A DNA stretch of 64,000 nucleotides, from contig FSRD01000001.1 in assembly GCA_900129675.1 (NCBI GenBank), positions 3,957,501 to 4,021,500 of the forward strand. The letters run 5' to 3'. Within the stretch, counting starts at the first letter, position 1; every line of letters starts with the position of its first letter. The DNA is from Bradyrhizobium erythrophlei. GTDB taxonomy: Bacteria > Pseudomonadota > Alphaproteobacteria > Rhizobiales > Xanthobacteraceae. The position numbers were made by a program, and so were the translations under genes. The notes under the pieces are model-generated. The model ran no database searches. It saw only the letters and a program-made list of their open reading frames with translations, and was not told the DNA's origin. This document shows positions 34,854 through 44,436 of this stretch, piece after piece.

Positions 34854-37540
34854 GCGGCGGTCCTCCCTTTCAGGGCGGCAATCAGGCGATCGGGCCGGAT
34901 CGGAATCTCGGTCAGCCGGATGCCGGTGGCGTTGCGGATCGCGTTGGCGAGCGCGGGCGAGGTCGGCACGGTCGCGACCTCGCCGATGCCGACGCTGCCG
35001 CCGAGCACATGGTCGAAGCCGCCTTCGTCGAAATGCACGTCGATTTCTGGAATGTCGGCAATGCCGGGGATCCGGTAGTCCTCCATGCCCGCGGTGAGGA
35101 TATCGCCGGTGCGCGGATCGGTTTCGCGCGCCTCGTAGAGCGCATAGCCGAGGCCCTGGATGACCGATCCCGCCGCCTGGCTGTGCGCCAGCGCGGGTGC
35201 GGCAATTTTGCCGACCGCGATGCCGGTGTGAACCTTGAGCACGCGGACATGGCCGAGCCAGGTATCGACCTCGACCTCGATCACCTGCACCGAACTCGGC
35301 ACGCCGGCGCCGACCGCGAGGTTGGAGAAGCGGCGCAGCATCCAGCCGAAGATCGTGCCCATGAAGCCCGCTTCCTTCAGCGGCGAGCGCACGCCGGGCG
35401 ACGTCGGCTTGTCGTCCTCGGGCCGCACCGCGGAGACGCGCAGATCCGGCGAGGCGGCGAGCAATTCGCGCCACGGCGCGTTGGAGCCTTTGACCGGCTT
35501 CCGCTTTGCGTTCTGCTCGATCGCGGCTTTCAGCTTTTGCACCGCGAGCAGCGCCGGTGGGATCATCGAGGCGGTCGAGCGGCTGCCGCCGGCGCCCGGT
35601 CCTTCCGGCAGATCGGACGCGCCGATCCGCACCTCGATCTCGTGCGGCTCCAGTCCGAATTCCCGCGCCACGGTGTTGGCGATCACGGTGCGGCTGCCCT
35701 GGCCGATGTCCTGCGTCGCGCAGCTCGCGACCAGGCGTCCGCCTTCGACGGCGAGATCGACCTTGGAGCCGGGCTGCCAGAGATAGAGCCAGTAGCCGGT
35801 GGCGACGCCGACGCCGCGCCGATAACGGCCGGTCTGCGATGCCGGGGTTTTCATGTTGCGCCAGACATCGAGCGAAGCGGCCCAATCGTACAGCCGCTGG
35901 CGATTCGGATTGGGATCCCAGCGCTTGCGCAGATCGATCGGATCGACCCTCATCCGCAGCGCCGCCTCGTCGATCGCCTGCTCCAGCGCGAACGCCATCG
36001 GGGGGCCGCCCGGACCGCGGAACGGCGCGCCGGGCGGCAGATTGCTGATGACGTCGAAGTCGACGAGTTCCTTGGCCTCCGCCGGATAGATCAGCCGGGC
36101 CAATGCGGCCAGCGTCGAATTGGTGGCAGCGCCGGTGTCGGCATGCGCGGTGAGCGACAGCGCCTTGAGGTCGCCCTGCGCGGAGGGCAGCAGCGCGATC
36201 TTGATTTCGGCCGCGGGCCGGTAGCCAGAGACGGCAAGTTCTTCGTGCCGGTCATAGGCGATCCGGACCGACGCCTTGGCCGCGCGCGCGAGATCGATCG
36301 CGGCCGTGGTCTCGATGCCGAGCGCGCCCTTGGAGCCGAAGCCGCCGCCGACATGATCGGCGATCACGCGGATCTTGTCGTGCGCGAGCTTGTAGCGCTT
36401 TGCCAATTGCTCCATCACGTGAAACACATTTTGCGTGGAGGCGTGCACGGTCAATGCATCGCCATCGAAGCGCGCGACGGTGGCATGCGGTTCGAGACAG
36501 GCATGCGATTGCGTGCCGGTGCGAAAGATTTCCTCGACCAGCAATGGATTGCGTGCCGTGCGCGCTTCGGCGACCCAGGCGCGAACCTTCTTGGGCTTTT
36601 GCGAAAACGCCGCCGAGGGACCGCGGATATTGCCGTGCCAGGCCGCCGGCCCGCCGGCGCCCTCGGAGACGTTGCCGGCCTGCTTGCGGTTGGCTTTGCC
36701 GAACACGACCGGCGCGCCGGGCTTGCGCGCCGCATCCAGCCCGATCACCGACGGCAGGCGTTCACTTTTGATGGTGATGGCGGCAATCGCGGCCAGTGCG
36801 GTCTTGCGGTCCTTTGCCGCGACAGCCGCGATCGGCTGGCCGACAAAGCGCACCATGCGGTCGTCGCCGAGCAGCGAGATCGCAGCACCCACATCCGCCA
36901 TCTCTCGCGCCGGCGCCAGATCGATCTCGGCGATCCGCGCATGCGCCCATGGCGAGCGCAGGATGATGCCTTCGAGCTGGCCGTCATGCTGGATGTCGAC
37001 GGTGTACTTTGCCGATCCCGTCACCTTGGCGCGCGCCTCGACGCGCGGCGAGGCAAAATTGTCGCCATCGAACTGGCCCGAGCAGGCGGCGGCGACCGCG
37101 CGAAAGATACCGTCATAGGCGCCGCAGCGGCACAGATGGCCGGACAATGCAGCGCCGATTTCCTCGCGTGACGGCACCGCCGTTCCTTTTGTGGCGCGCC
37201 AGCGATCGCAGAATGCTACCGCCTCGACAACAAAACCCGGCGTGCAGAACCCGCATTGCAGCGCGTCGTGCGCCATGAAGGCCTTCTGCACCGGGTGCAG
37301 TTTTTCCGCGCCGATGCCTTCGATCGTTGTCACCGATTTGTCCGCGGCATGGCGCGCGGGCATCAGGCAGCTCACGACCGGTTCGCCGTCCACCAGCACG
37401 GTGCAGGCGCCACAGACGCCGGCGCAGCACACGAGCTTGGTGCCGGTGAGCACCTGCGCGTCGCGCACGATTTCGATCAGCAGCGCGTCGGGATCGTCGG
37501 GGAGGGGGGCTGTGCGGCCGTTGATCGTCATGATGCTCAT
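34850..37540 (-). CDS. Xanthine dehydrogenase-family fused [2Fe-2S]/molybdenum subunit
   Basis: A protein of 896 residues. Residues 1-155 are the small iron-sulphur domain: KLVCCAGVCGACTVLVDGEP, SCLMPA (plant-type cluster) and CGFCTPGF with HLCRCGAYDG (second cluster). The rest is the molybdenum cofactor domain, starting ASPRVEARAKVTGSAKY, with DHVGGGFGSKGALGIE, APFRGPGGPPMAFALE, ATQDIGQGSRTVIA and the catalytic Glu in GGSVGIGEVATVP. Such enzymes hydroxylate purines, aldehydes or aromatic heterocycles. Fusion of the two subunits is unusual but not unique. The TetR gene upstream overlaps it by ATGA. Confidence 0.92.
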   Translation of the reverse strand: MSIMTINGRTAPLPDDPDALLIEIVRDAQVLTGTKLVCCAGVCGACTVLVDGEPVVSCLMPARHAADKSVTTIEGIGAEKLHPVQKAFMAHDALQCGFCTPGFVVEAVAFCDRWRATKGTAVPSREEIGAALSGHLCRCGAYDGIFRAVAAACSGQFDGDNFASPRVEARAKVTGSAKYTVDIQHDGQLEGIILRSPWAHARIAEIDLAPAREMADVGAAISLLGDDRMVRFVGQPIAAVAAKDRKTALAAIAAITIKSERLPSVIGLDAARKPGAPVVFGKANRKQAGNVSEGAGGPAAWHGNIRGPSAAFSQKPKKVRAWVAEARTARNPLLVEEIFRTGTQSHACLEPHATVARFDGDALTVHASTQNVFHVMEQLAKRYKLAHDKIRVIADHVGGGFGSKGALGIETTAAIDLARAAKASVRIAYDRHEELAVSGYRPAAEIKIALLPSAQGDLKALSLTAHADTGAATNSTLAALARLIYPAEAKELVDFDVISNLPPGAPFRGPGGPPMAFALEQAIDEAALRMRVDPIDLRKRWDPNPNRQRLYDWAASLDVWRNMKTPASQTGRYRRGVGVATGYWLYLWQPGSKVDLAVEGGRLVASCATQDIGQGSRTVIANTVAREFGLEPHEIEVRIGASDLPEGPGAGGSRSTASMIPPALLAVQKLKAAIEQNAKRKPVKGSNAPWRELLAASPDLRVSAVRPEDDKPTSPGVRSPLKEAGFMGTIFGWMLRRFSNLAVGAGVPSSVQVIEVEVDTWLGHVRVLKVHTGIAVGKIAAPALAHSQAAGSVIQGLGYALYEARETDPRTGDILTAGMEDYRIPGIADIPEIDVHFDEGGFDHVLGGSVGIGEVATVPTSPALANAIRNATGIRLTEIPIRPDRLIAALKGRTAA

Positions 37541-38199
37541 TTGCGATCTCCAGATTTGCGGCGGGCGGATTTTTTCGCAGGCGTTGGTTTTGCGGAACGC
37601 GGTTTCGGCAATGGGCCGACGGCGCCGGTGACCAGTGTTCGCAGCATGATAGCGAGATCGGCGAGGAACGCGTCGCGCGGCTGCATCGCCGGATGCATCG
37701 ATTTGGCCCCGTTAACGGCCATCTCGACGCATCGCGCCAGTTCCTGCGGCGTCATGCCGTCGCGCGGACCCAGCCGTTGCCTGGCGCTGACCCGTTCGAT
37801 GGTCGCCGCAAGCTGCGCGGAATAGAGTACGGCATATTTCTGGTAGAGGTCGCGGGCGTGAACCAGATGCTCGGAGAACAGCTCCTCGATATGGGGCGAG
37901 CCCTCGAGCGAAGCGATCAACTGCCCGAGCCGCCCGCTGACCTCCGCGGTGAGGGTATCGGCGAGGCCGAGGCCGGCCTTTTCCGCGGCGTTGGCGGCGG
38001 CGATCTCGGTGGCGAGCGCGCTCTGATGCAGCCGTTCGATCACGGCGCGGAACAGCGCTTCCTTGGACTTGAAATGATGATACAGCGCCTGCCGCGTCAG
38101 CCCCGCGGCCTCCGCCGCCTGCTCGATCGACGAGCGCCGAAAACCATGGTGGCGAAACACCACCATCGCGGCGTCGAGAATGCGGTCACGGGGGCTCAT
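37537..38199 (-). CDS. TetR family transcriptional regulator
   Basis: A protein of 220 residues. The HTH (residues 5-50) is typical: DRILDAAMVVFRHHGFRRSS, IEQAAEAAGLTRQALYHHF, KSKEALFRAV. The C-terminal ligand domain is variable and ends in a basic tail (KPTPAKKSARRKSGDRK). It overlaps the oxidoreductase operon by ATGA as its first gene, so it likely controls its own operon. The ligand may be the substrate of the dehydrogenase; this is inference. The upstream spacer has no obvious palindrome. Confidence 0.9.
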   Translation of the reverse strand: MSPRDRILDAAMVVFRHHGFRRSSIEQAAEAAGLTRQALYHHFKSKEALFRAVIERLHQSALATEIAAANAAEKAGLGLADTLTAEVSGRLGQLIASLEGSPHIEELFSEHLVHARDLYQKYAVLYSAQLAATIERVSARQRLGPRDGMTPQELARCVEMAVNGAKSMHPAMQPRDAFLADLAIMLRTLVTGAVGPLPKPRSAKPTPAKKSARRKSGDRK

Positions 38200-38464
38200 T
38201 TGACGATTTTGACAGAAAGAGACGAAGTGTCAAATGACGAGGGCGTGAAGGGCAAGGGGGCGCTTTGGTTCAAAATTCAAAAAAATGACGCGGCCCATAG
38301 ATATCCGCTTCAATCCGGATAGCGGACATTCACCGCCCACGGATCAACATCCGCTAAGGAGCGGAATTGATCCGCATCAACCTTCCAGCTCAGTGTCTCT
38401 GGCATGCTTAGTTAGCAGACCCTCCTGCTGCGCCTTTGGAATGTGAGATTGCAAGGATCGGCAT

Positions 38465-39508
38465 GTGATCGAACCGCGCAACCGCGTTGTTCAACTCCGG
38501 CGCTACGGCGGTCCCGAGGAGCTGGAGGTCGTCGACGCTCGCCTACCGGCGGCTGGTCCGGGCGAGGTGCGGGTCCGGGTGCTCGCCTCGGGTCTTGAGT
38601 ACACCGACACGTTGATCCGACGCCATCTCTACCCGCAAACGGCGTCCCGCCGTCCACCGCTTGTAATGGGCTACGATGTTATTGGGGAAGTCGATCAGCT
38701 CGGCAACGGCGTGAGCGGATTTCAGCTTGGCGACCGTGTGGCCGACATGACGGTGCTCGGATCGAATGCTGCCTATCGCACGCTGCAGGCGAGCTACTTG
38801 ACCCCGGTGCCGGCGAGCGTCGATGCGGCAGAAGCCGCCACGCTGGTCCTGAGCTGGATGACTGCGTACCAACTCCTGCACCGTGCTGCGCAGGTGCAGC
38901 GAGCACAGCGCGTACTGGTGCATGGAGCTGCCGGTGCAGTCGGTCAGGCGCTGCTCGTACTCGGGAGCATGGCGGGGCTCGAGCTGTGGGGCGGTGCCCA
39001 CGGGAGGCACGCCACCCTTATCCGCGAGCTCGGCGCTACTCCAATCGATTACCAGGGCGAGGACTTCGCGCGTGTCTTGCCGGGCGGCTTTGACGTCGTG
39101 TTCGATGGCATCGGGGAGGACGGCTATCGCCGCTCGTTCGCGGCGCTCAAGCCCGGCGGTCTGCTCTGCGCCTATGGCTACTCGGCGGGCGTGCAGGGTC
39201 AGCGACGCATGCTCACCATGCTGATGTGGATCGCGCGTCTGTATCTGTGGAGGTGTTTGCCTGGCGGCAGGCGGGCGTTCTTCTACTCAATCAACGCGAT
39301 GCGATTGCAACATCCTGCATGGTTTATAGAGGACCTCAAGCGCCTATTCGCTCTTTTGGCCAGTGGCGCCATCCAGCCGCGCGTAGCCGAGCGGATCGCG
39401 CTTGATGAAGTTGCTGAAGCGCACCGACGCCTTGAAGCCGGCGGTCTCGAGGGCAAGCTCGTGCTGTGTCCGGATCTCCCGTCGCGACGCAACCAGCGTG
39501 CCGCCTGA
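38465..39508 (+). CDS. MDR-family zinc-free oxidoreductase (quinone oxidoreductase-like)
   Basis: A protein of 347 residues; GTG start after an AAGGA site. The N-terminal catalytic domain has GLEYTDTLIRRHLYPQ and PLVMGYDVIGEVDQLGNGVS. The Rossmann domain has VLVHGAAGAVGQALLVLGSM, binding NADPH. No zinc-ligand Cys/His pattern is seen, which fits the quinone reductase/zeta-crystallin group. A later segment, GQRRMLTMLMWIARLYLW, is hydrophobic and unusual for a soluble enzyme. The upstream 38.2-38.46 kb spacer is AT-richer and probably carries the promoter. Confidence 0.87.
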   Translation: MIEPRNRVVQLRRYGGPEELEVVDARLPAAGPGEVRVRVLASGLEYTDTLIRRHLYPQTASRRPPLVMGYDVIGEVDQLGNGVSGFQLGDRVADMTVLGSNAAYRTLQASYLTPVPASVDAAEAATLVLSWMTAYQLLHRAAQVQRAQRVLVHGAAGAVGQALLVLGSMAGLELWGGAHGRHATLIRELGATPIDYQGEDFARVLPGGFDVVFDGIGEDGYRRSFAALKPGGLLCAYGYSAGVQGQRRMLTMLMWIARLYLWRCLPGGRRAFFYSINAMRLQHPAWFIEDLKRLFALLASGAIQPRVAERIALDEVAEAHRRLEAGGLEGKLVLCPDLPSRRNQRAA

Positions 39509-39708
39509 TAACGGCGGGTGTGAAGAAAGCAAGCGACGCTGAACTTCCGACTTGCGTCAAAACCGGAAAAGCTCAATGCGAGCATATGTTTTCCGCTCTG
39601 CCCCTGAAAGCGGATCGCGCAATGCAGTTGGCATGTCCGAAAAGTGCCAACGCGGAAGAGCATCGCCGCCGGGTTCGAACATCAATTTCGGGCGACTTTG
39701 AATACTCG
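39509..39708. other. Intergenic, probable dispersed repeat fragment
   Basis: The segment around 39560-39660 (for example CATATGTTTTCCGCTCTGCC and TGGCATGTCCGAAAAGTGCC) resembles dispersed intergenic repeats of this genus that are read as spurious short ORFs. No gene is supported. Confidence 0.4.
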
Positions 39709-40173
39709 CTAGAGCCCCAAGTCCGACAACCCGGGGTGGTCAGCCGGGCGGGGACCGGACGCGTCCCAGAAGTATTTCCGGTCGGATTCCTTGATCGGAA
39801 GGTCGTTGATGCAGGCATATCTGTGGTGCATCAGGCCATCGGTCCCGAAATGCCAGTTCTCGTTCCCGTAAGAACGGAACCAGTTTCCGGAGTCATCGTG
39901 CCACTCGTAAGCGAAGCGCACCGCGATGCGGTCGCCGGTAAAGGCCCATAGTTCCTTTATAAGTCGGTAATCGAGTTCCTTCGTCCACTTGCGTCTCAGA
40001 AACTCGATGATCGCTGGGCGTCCGACAACGAATTCCGAACGATTTCTCCAATAGCTGTCCACTGAGTAGGCGAGAGCCACCTTTTCCGGATTGCGCGTAT
40101 TCCAACCGTCCTCGGCACCGCGCACTTTCTTGACGGCCGTCTCGTACGTGTAAGGAGGAAACGGTGCTGACAT
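39709..40173 (-). CDS. NTF2-like (DUF1348) protein
   Basis: A protein of 154 residues; start at the ATG after AAGGAGG. The cone-shaped NTF2-like fold is indicated by GAEDGWNTRNPEKVALAYSV, DSYWRNRSEFVVGRPAIIEF, WTKELDYRLIKELWAFTGDR and IAVRFAYEWHDDSGNWFRSY. DUF1348 proteins of this length are common in bacteria, function unknown; many NTF2-like folds bind small ligands or act as isomerases. It stands alone, transcribed toward the oxidoreductase. Confidence 0.85.
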   Translation of the reverse strand: MSAPFPPYTYETAVKKVRGAEDGWNTRNPEKVALAYSVDSYWRNRSEFVVGRPAIIEFLRRKWTKELDYRLIKELWAFTGDRIAVRFAYEWHDDSGNWFRSYGNENWHFGTDGLMHHRYACINDLPIKESDRKYFWDASGPRPADHPGLSDLGL

Positions 40174-40408
40174 GACACTCTCCCTTGGCTGCTTCCGGCT
40201 AAGGACAAGCCGCGAGGCTGATGTAGGTTCGCAATCCATCGACACCATTAAATCGAATTTTAAGGAGTCAAAAGCCCAGCAAACGCTGACGCATTCGCGT
40301 TGAATAACGAGTTGCAGTAGCCGCCGCGCTCCTCGGTTTCATTGTGCAGCCCGAAGGGCGGATTAGCGTAGCGTAATCCGCCTTGTGCCGTGGATGTGCG
40401 TCGCAGGA

Positions 40409-41722
40409 TCAATTCACCGCGCCGAATGCGTCATAAACCAGCTTCTTGAACGCGGGCGTAATGCGTCCGCGTTCATTCTGGGTCTGCTCCAGCAGGATGT
40501 AGACCATGTCCAGTTTCGGATCGACGCCGAAATAGGTCCCGCTGCCGCTGTCCCATTTGAGTTCGCCGATCGATCCTGCCGGCGGCGGTTTGGCGTTGCC
40601 CGGGTCGGTGCGCACCGCAAATCCGTAGCCATAGCCAAAGCCGTCGCCCGGAAAATAGAAATAGTCCCGCGCTATCCCCGAGTCGGGGCCGATATGGTCC
40701 GTCGTCATCAACTCGAAAGCGCGCGCGCTGAGATAGCGTTTGCCGTCATATTGCCCGCCGTTGAGAATCATCTGCGCAAACCGCGCATAGTCGGTCAGCG
40801 ACGACACCAATCCGCCGCCGCCGGACTCCCATTCCGGATGCGCGCGGCGATCAGCCTCCGCGCTTTTCAGGATCGTGTCGCCGGGCAGGGGCTCCGCCAT
40901 CCGGGCGCGTTCGTCGGCGCTGCCGAGCACAAATTTGGTGCTGGTCATGCCGAGCGGATCGAAGATGTGCTGCTTTTCGAATTGATAGAGGCTCTGCCCG
41001 GATACGATCTCGATGATGCGGCCGACGACATCGGTTGAATGACCGTACCGCCAGAGCGTGCCGGGCTGCCGCGCCAACGGCAATCTGGCGATGCGCTCGG
41101 CAAACACCTTGTTGTCGAACTGCCCGTCGAAAAGCCCCGATTCCGAATAGGCCCTGTCGATCAGCTTGCCGCCGATATAGTCGTAGGTGATACCCGAGGT
41201 ATGCCGCAGCAGATCCTCAATGGTCAGCGGCCGGTCCAGTGGCACCAGCTTCAGAACGGGCGTTCCGTCCGCCGCGACGGAACTGACTCCGACCTGCACG
41301 TCGGCAAATCCCGGAATGTATTTGGAGGCGGGATCCGACAGCGCGAGCTTGCCGGCACCGATCAGCATCATCGCCGCGACGCTGGTGATGGGCTTTGTCA
41401 TCGAGTGGAGTGCAAAAATCGTATCGGGCGTCATCGGAAGATGGGTCGCGACGTCACGGACGCCGAAACATTTGAGATAGAACGGCTTTCCGTGCTGCTG
41501 GATCAGGACGACGGCGCCCGGCAATCTCCCGGCGGCGATCTCATTGTCAAAAAATTCGGTGATACGCTGAAGTCCGTCCACGGAAGGAATTTGAGCGCCG
41601 GCCGCCCGGCCTGGCTCGACGGCTTTGATGCCGATCACGATCGATGCGGCTGCCAGCATGATCCTGGCGGCACCCGCCGCCGTGCCGCGGCCAAATTTCC
41701 TGTGAGCCAACGTCGCGATCAT
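40409..41722 (-). CDS. Beta-lactamase-fold serine hydrolase (class C-like)
   Basis: A protein of 437 residues with a signal peptide (hydrophobic core about residues 12-30). The catalytic Ser is in HSMTKPITS (S-x-x-K). The second motif is YGHS in the place of Y-x-N, and a later GGGGLVSSLTDYARFAQMIL fits the family. Relatives include esterases, D-Ala peptidases and class C beta-lactamases; resistance is not implied. The start at 41722 has a GGGGGAG stretch close by; 41749 is an alternative. Periplasmic location is likely. Confidence 0.85.
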   Translation of the reverse strand: MIATLAHRKFGRGTAAGAARIMLAAASIVIGIKAVEPGRAAGAQIPSVDGLQRITEFFDNEIAAGRLPGAVVLIQQHGKPFYLKCFGVRDVATHLPMTPDTIFALHSMTKPITSVAAMMLIGAGKLALSDPASKYIPGFADVQVGVSSVAADGTPVLKLVPLDRPLTIEDLLRHTSGITYDYIGGKLIDRAYSESGLFDGQFDNKVFAERIARLPLARQPGTLWRYGHSTDVVGRIIEIVSGQSLYQFEKQHIFDPLGMTSTKFVLGSADERARMAEPLPGDTILKSAEADRRAHPEWESGGGGLVSSLTDYARFAQMILNGGQYDGKRYLSARAFELMTTDHIGPDSGIARDYFYFPGDGFGYGYGFAVRTDPGNAKPPPAGSIGELKWDSGSGTYFGVDPKLDMVYILLEQTQNERGRITPAFKKLVYDAFGAVN

Positions 41723-42254
41723 TGCTCCCCCCGGGATTGGCCGGAGCATGGCCGGTTCTGTTGAAGCAGAACCGAAGCCCCGGATTCTTGTCTTGACGCG
41801 TTTCCTGCCGCCGATGCGGACAGTACCCCGACCGTACCGATAGGCAATCCAGCGCGTCACCGCTGCGGCGATTGCCCGACGGACCTCAAACGAAAATATT
41901 CCTATTTCCAGTCAACCCAAATCAGGTCTGGAAACGTCGCCGTCTCATCCCTCAAGAGGGGCGTTGGCCATCGTCACGAACGTTGGGGTGGGATGCGGTG
42001 GACGCGGCAGCGTCGGGCGCGCTTAGGCTTTGCAGGGCAGACTTCAAGTCTGTGAGCGAGCGGCCGGCGCGACAGACGAACGGCGCTTTTGCGTACGGCA
42101 AAACCGTGTGGTCCTGGCACCCGTTGCTGGTGTCAAGTCGGCGGAGGTTTTCGCGGGCCCAGAGACGCCAGTGATTGAACCGGGAAGCCGCGGCGTACTG
42201 GATACCCCGTATGCGCGGGGTACGACGACCTTTAGTGAGGCCGGCGCCTTCCGC
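41723..42254. other. Intergenic region containing repeat copy 2
   Basis: This 530-bp spacer holds the inverted copy of the dispersed repeat (41941-42137) and a hairpin-rich end (42200-42225: ACCCCGTATGCGCGGGGT). The open frames across it (41872-42174 and 42030-42974) carry no family signature. No gene is supported. Confidence 0.6.
41941..42137 (-). repeat. Dispersed intergenic repeat, copy 2 (inverted)
   Basis: On the minus strand, 42137-42097 matches 1653-1695 (core GCCAGGACCACACG) and 42004-41941 matches 1731-1793 (CGTCCACCGCATC, then AACGTTCGTGACGAT). The spacing between blocks differs, and several single-base changes are present. Frame is not conserved. Confidence 0.8.
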
Positions 42255-42896
42255 TCAGCTCGCCCTCGCCCGATATGCCGCCAAAAACATCCGCGTCGCG
42301 CTTTCGACCACCTCGTCCATGCGCTCGGCGGAGGGGGCGGGGGCGGCCTGAAACACGAACGGCAGGAACAGCGACGCCTTGCATACTTCCATGAACTGCG
42401 ACGCCGCAAGCTGGCAGTCGTCGATCGCGAGGTCGCCCGGCGCAACATGCGCCTGCAGATATTCGGCGAGGCGGTTGATGGTTTTCTCCAGCACGCGCTC
42501 GTAATAGCGGCGGCCGACGTCCGGCATCCGCTCGGCGATCGCCATCACGGTGCGGATCGCGGAGCCGCCGCCCGGCCGGCACAGCAGTTCGATATAGTCC
42601 TTGCCGAATTCCCGCAGCGTGGTCGCGACATCGCGCGCCGGGTCGAAATTGAACTCGACCTGGCCGTGCTCGAGCGCCTCGCCCTCGACGATGGCTTCGA
42701 ACAATCGGTTCTTGTCGGCGAAGTAGACATAGAGCGTGCCCTTGGAAACCCCGGCGGAACGCGCGATCTCGTTCATGCTGGCGCCGTCAAACCCGAGATC
42801 CATGAACACCTTGCGGGCGCCATCGAGGATCTGCCGGCGCTTCGAGGAATCCTCGTCGCCGACCAGATGAAGCGGGTTGGGGGTGGCTGCAACCAT
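42255..42896 (-). CDS. TetR family repressor of the EmrAB-type pump
   Basis: A protein of 213 residues. The HTH is clear: RRQILDGARKVFMDLGFDGA, SMNEIARSAGVSKGTLYVYF, then ADKNRLFEAIV. The C-terminal domain has GRRYYERVLEKTINRLAEYL and KASLFLPFVFQAAP and should bind a drug-like ligand. It is divergent from the adaptor gene, and a perfect palindrome lies between the two (42982-43002). Repression of efflux and of itself, relieved by ligand, is the usual model. Confidence 0.92.
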   Translation of the reverse strand: MVAATPNPLHLVGDEDSSKRRQILDGARKVFMDLGFDGASMNEIARSAGVSKGTLYVYFADKNRLFEAIVEGEALEHGQVEFNFDPARDVATTLREFGKDYIELLCRPGGGSAIRTVMAIAERMPDVGRRYYERVLEKTINRLAEYLQAHVAPGDLAIDDCQLAASQFMEVCKASLFLPFVFQAAPAPSAERMDEVVESATRMFLAAYRARAS

Positions 42897-42981
42897 TGGT
42901 TAGCTGTTCCGCGAATTTTTCAACTCAGGATACGCACAGGCAGGTACTTTTACCCTATGGTCGAGTCATGGTGAATATAGC

Positions 42982-43002
42982 TTGACCGAACCGTTCGGTC
43001 AA
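42982..43002. promoter_or_regulatory. TetR operator, perfect 21-bp palindrome
   Basis: TTGACCGAAC, one central C, then GTTCGGTCAA. It is the classic form of TetR-family operator and lies between the divergent repressor and pump genes, about 80 bp from both start codons. Confidence 0.87.
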
Positions 43003-43082
43003 TGATAATTTGAAATCCAACGATGCTATTGGGCTGCTTTCGGCCGCCTTGGCATCGCGACATTGTAATGGGGAGGCCGGTG

Positions 43083-44390
43083 ATGGCCGCAGCGAGAGAC
43101 CAGGCCGCACGCATCGTTCGCTCTGAGCCGGAGACGGCAGAGGGCGTGGCTGTGCGCGACAATTCCGCCCATCTGGCGGAGCAGCTCCGGACTCACGTCG
43201 CGGAAGAAACCAGGCGGCTTCCCGCGGAGCCGCCCGCCAGCCCCGCGACCGAAAAGCCGGCCGCGCCGCCAGCCAATGCCGCCGCTCAGGCCGAGCCGAA
43301 ATCGGGAAAGCGCAAATTCGTGATGATGGGCGTCGTCGCCTTGCTGGCGCTGGCCGCCGCAAGCTACGGCGCCTACTACCTTCTCGTCGGGCGCTTCTAT
43401 GTCTCGACCGACGACGCCTATGTCCGCGCCAACAACACCACGTTGGGCGCACGGGTGTCCGGCCATGTCGCGACGATCTTTCCCGGTGACAATGCGGTCG
43501 TTCACACCGGCGACGTGATCTTCAAGATCGATGACGGCGATTATCGCATCGCCGTGGATGCCGCGCGCACCAGGATCGCGACCCAGCAAGCCACCATCGA
43601 GCGCATCGGCCGCCAGGTTACGGCGATGGAAAGCGCGGTCGAACAGGCCAAGGCGCAACTCGTCTCCGCGGAAGCCGGGCTGAAGCGCGCCGGTCTCGAC
43701 TTCGACCGTCAGCAGGCGCTGAGCACCAAGGGATTTGCCTCCCGCGCCACCTTCGAAGTGTCCGAAGCCGGCCGCGACCAGGGCGTTGCCGCGGTGAAAT
43801 CGGCGCAGGCGGCCTATGACGCCGCGCGCGACAGCGTCGAAGTGACCAAGGCGCAGCAGAACGAGGCCCGCGCCCAGCTGGCGGAATTGCAGACACAGCT
43901 CGCCAAGGCCGAACGCGACCTCGACTTCACCTCGGTGCGCGCGCCGGTCGACGGCACCTTCTCCAACCGCCTCGTCAACACCGGCGACTTCATCACGGCC
44001 GGCCAGCGGCTCGCCAACGTGGTGCCGCTCAACGACGTCTTCATCGATGCGAACTACAAGGAAACCCAGCTCAAGCGCATCCGCCCAGGCCAGCCGGTGA
44101 CGATCAAGGTCGATGCCTACGGCCTTCGCAAATTCGAAGGCACCGTCGACAGCATTTCGCCCGCCGCTGGCTCGGTGTTCACGTTGCTGCCGCCGGACAA
44201 CGCCACCGGCAATTTCACCAAGATCGTGCAGCGGCTGCCGGTCCGGATCCGCGTGCCGAAGGGCGTCGCGGTGCAAAACCTGCTGCGTGCGGGCATGTCG
44301 GTCTACACCACCGTCGACACCCGCAAGGGCGCGGCCGATGCGGACAGCGAGGTCGACCTCGATTCACCGTTGATGATTCATCCGCAGTAA
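43083..44390 (+). CDS. HlyD/EmrA-type membrane fusion protein
   Basis: A protein of 435 residues; start after GGGGAGG. Residues 40-75 are Pro/Ala-rich, a membrane segment lies at about 80-102 (MMGVVALLALAAASYGAYYL), then the HlyD body: YVSTDDAYVRANNTTLGARV, SGHVATIFPGDNAVVHTGDV, a long coiled-coil hairpin (about 170-260), SVRAPVDGTFSNRLVNTGDF. It spans the periplasm as adaptor for the inner-membrane pump. No outer-membrane factor gene is adjacent. Confidence 0.92.
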   Translation: MAAARDQAARIVRSEPETAEGVAVRDNSAHLAEQLRTHVAEETRRLPAEPPASPATEKPAAPPANAAAQAEPKSGKRKFVMMGVVALLALAAASYGAYYLLVGRFYVSTDDAYVRANNTTLGARVSGHVATIFPGDNAVVHTGDVIFKIDDGDYRIAVDAARTRIATQQATIERIGRQVTAMESAVEQAKAQLVSAEAGLKRAGLDFDRQQALSTKGFASRATFEVSEAGRDQGVAAVKSAQAAYDAARDSVEVTKAQQNEARAQLAELQTQLAKAERDLDFTSVRAPVDGTFSNRLVNTGDFITAGQRLANVVPLNDVFIDANYKETQLKRIRPGQPVTIKVDAYGLRKFEGTVDSISPAAGSVFTLLPPDNATGNFTKIVQRLPVRIRVPKGVAVQNLLRAGMSVYTTVDTRKGAADADSEVDLDSPLMIHPQ

Positions 44391-44436
44391 TTCCTTGCGC
44401 CTCGGGCGAAGCCCGGGCGCCCGTTCTGGGCAAATC

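Noticed and set aside
34847..37171. Open frame of 774 codons antisense to the molybdenum subunit
   Set aside because: The opposite strand carries full iron-sulphur and molybdenum motifs; this frame has none.
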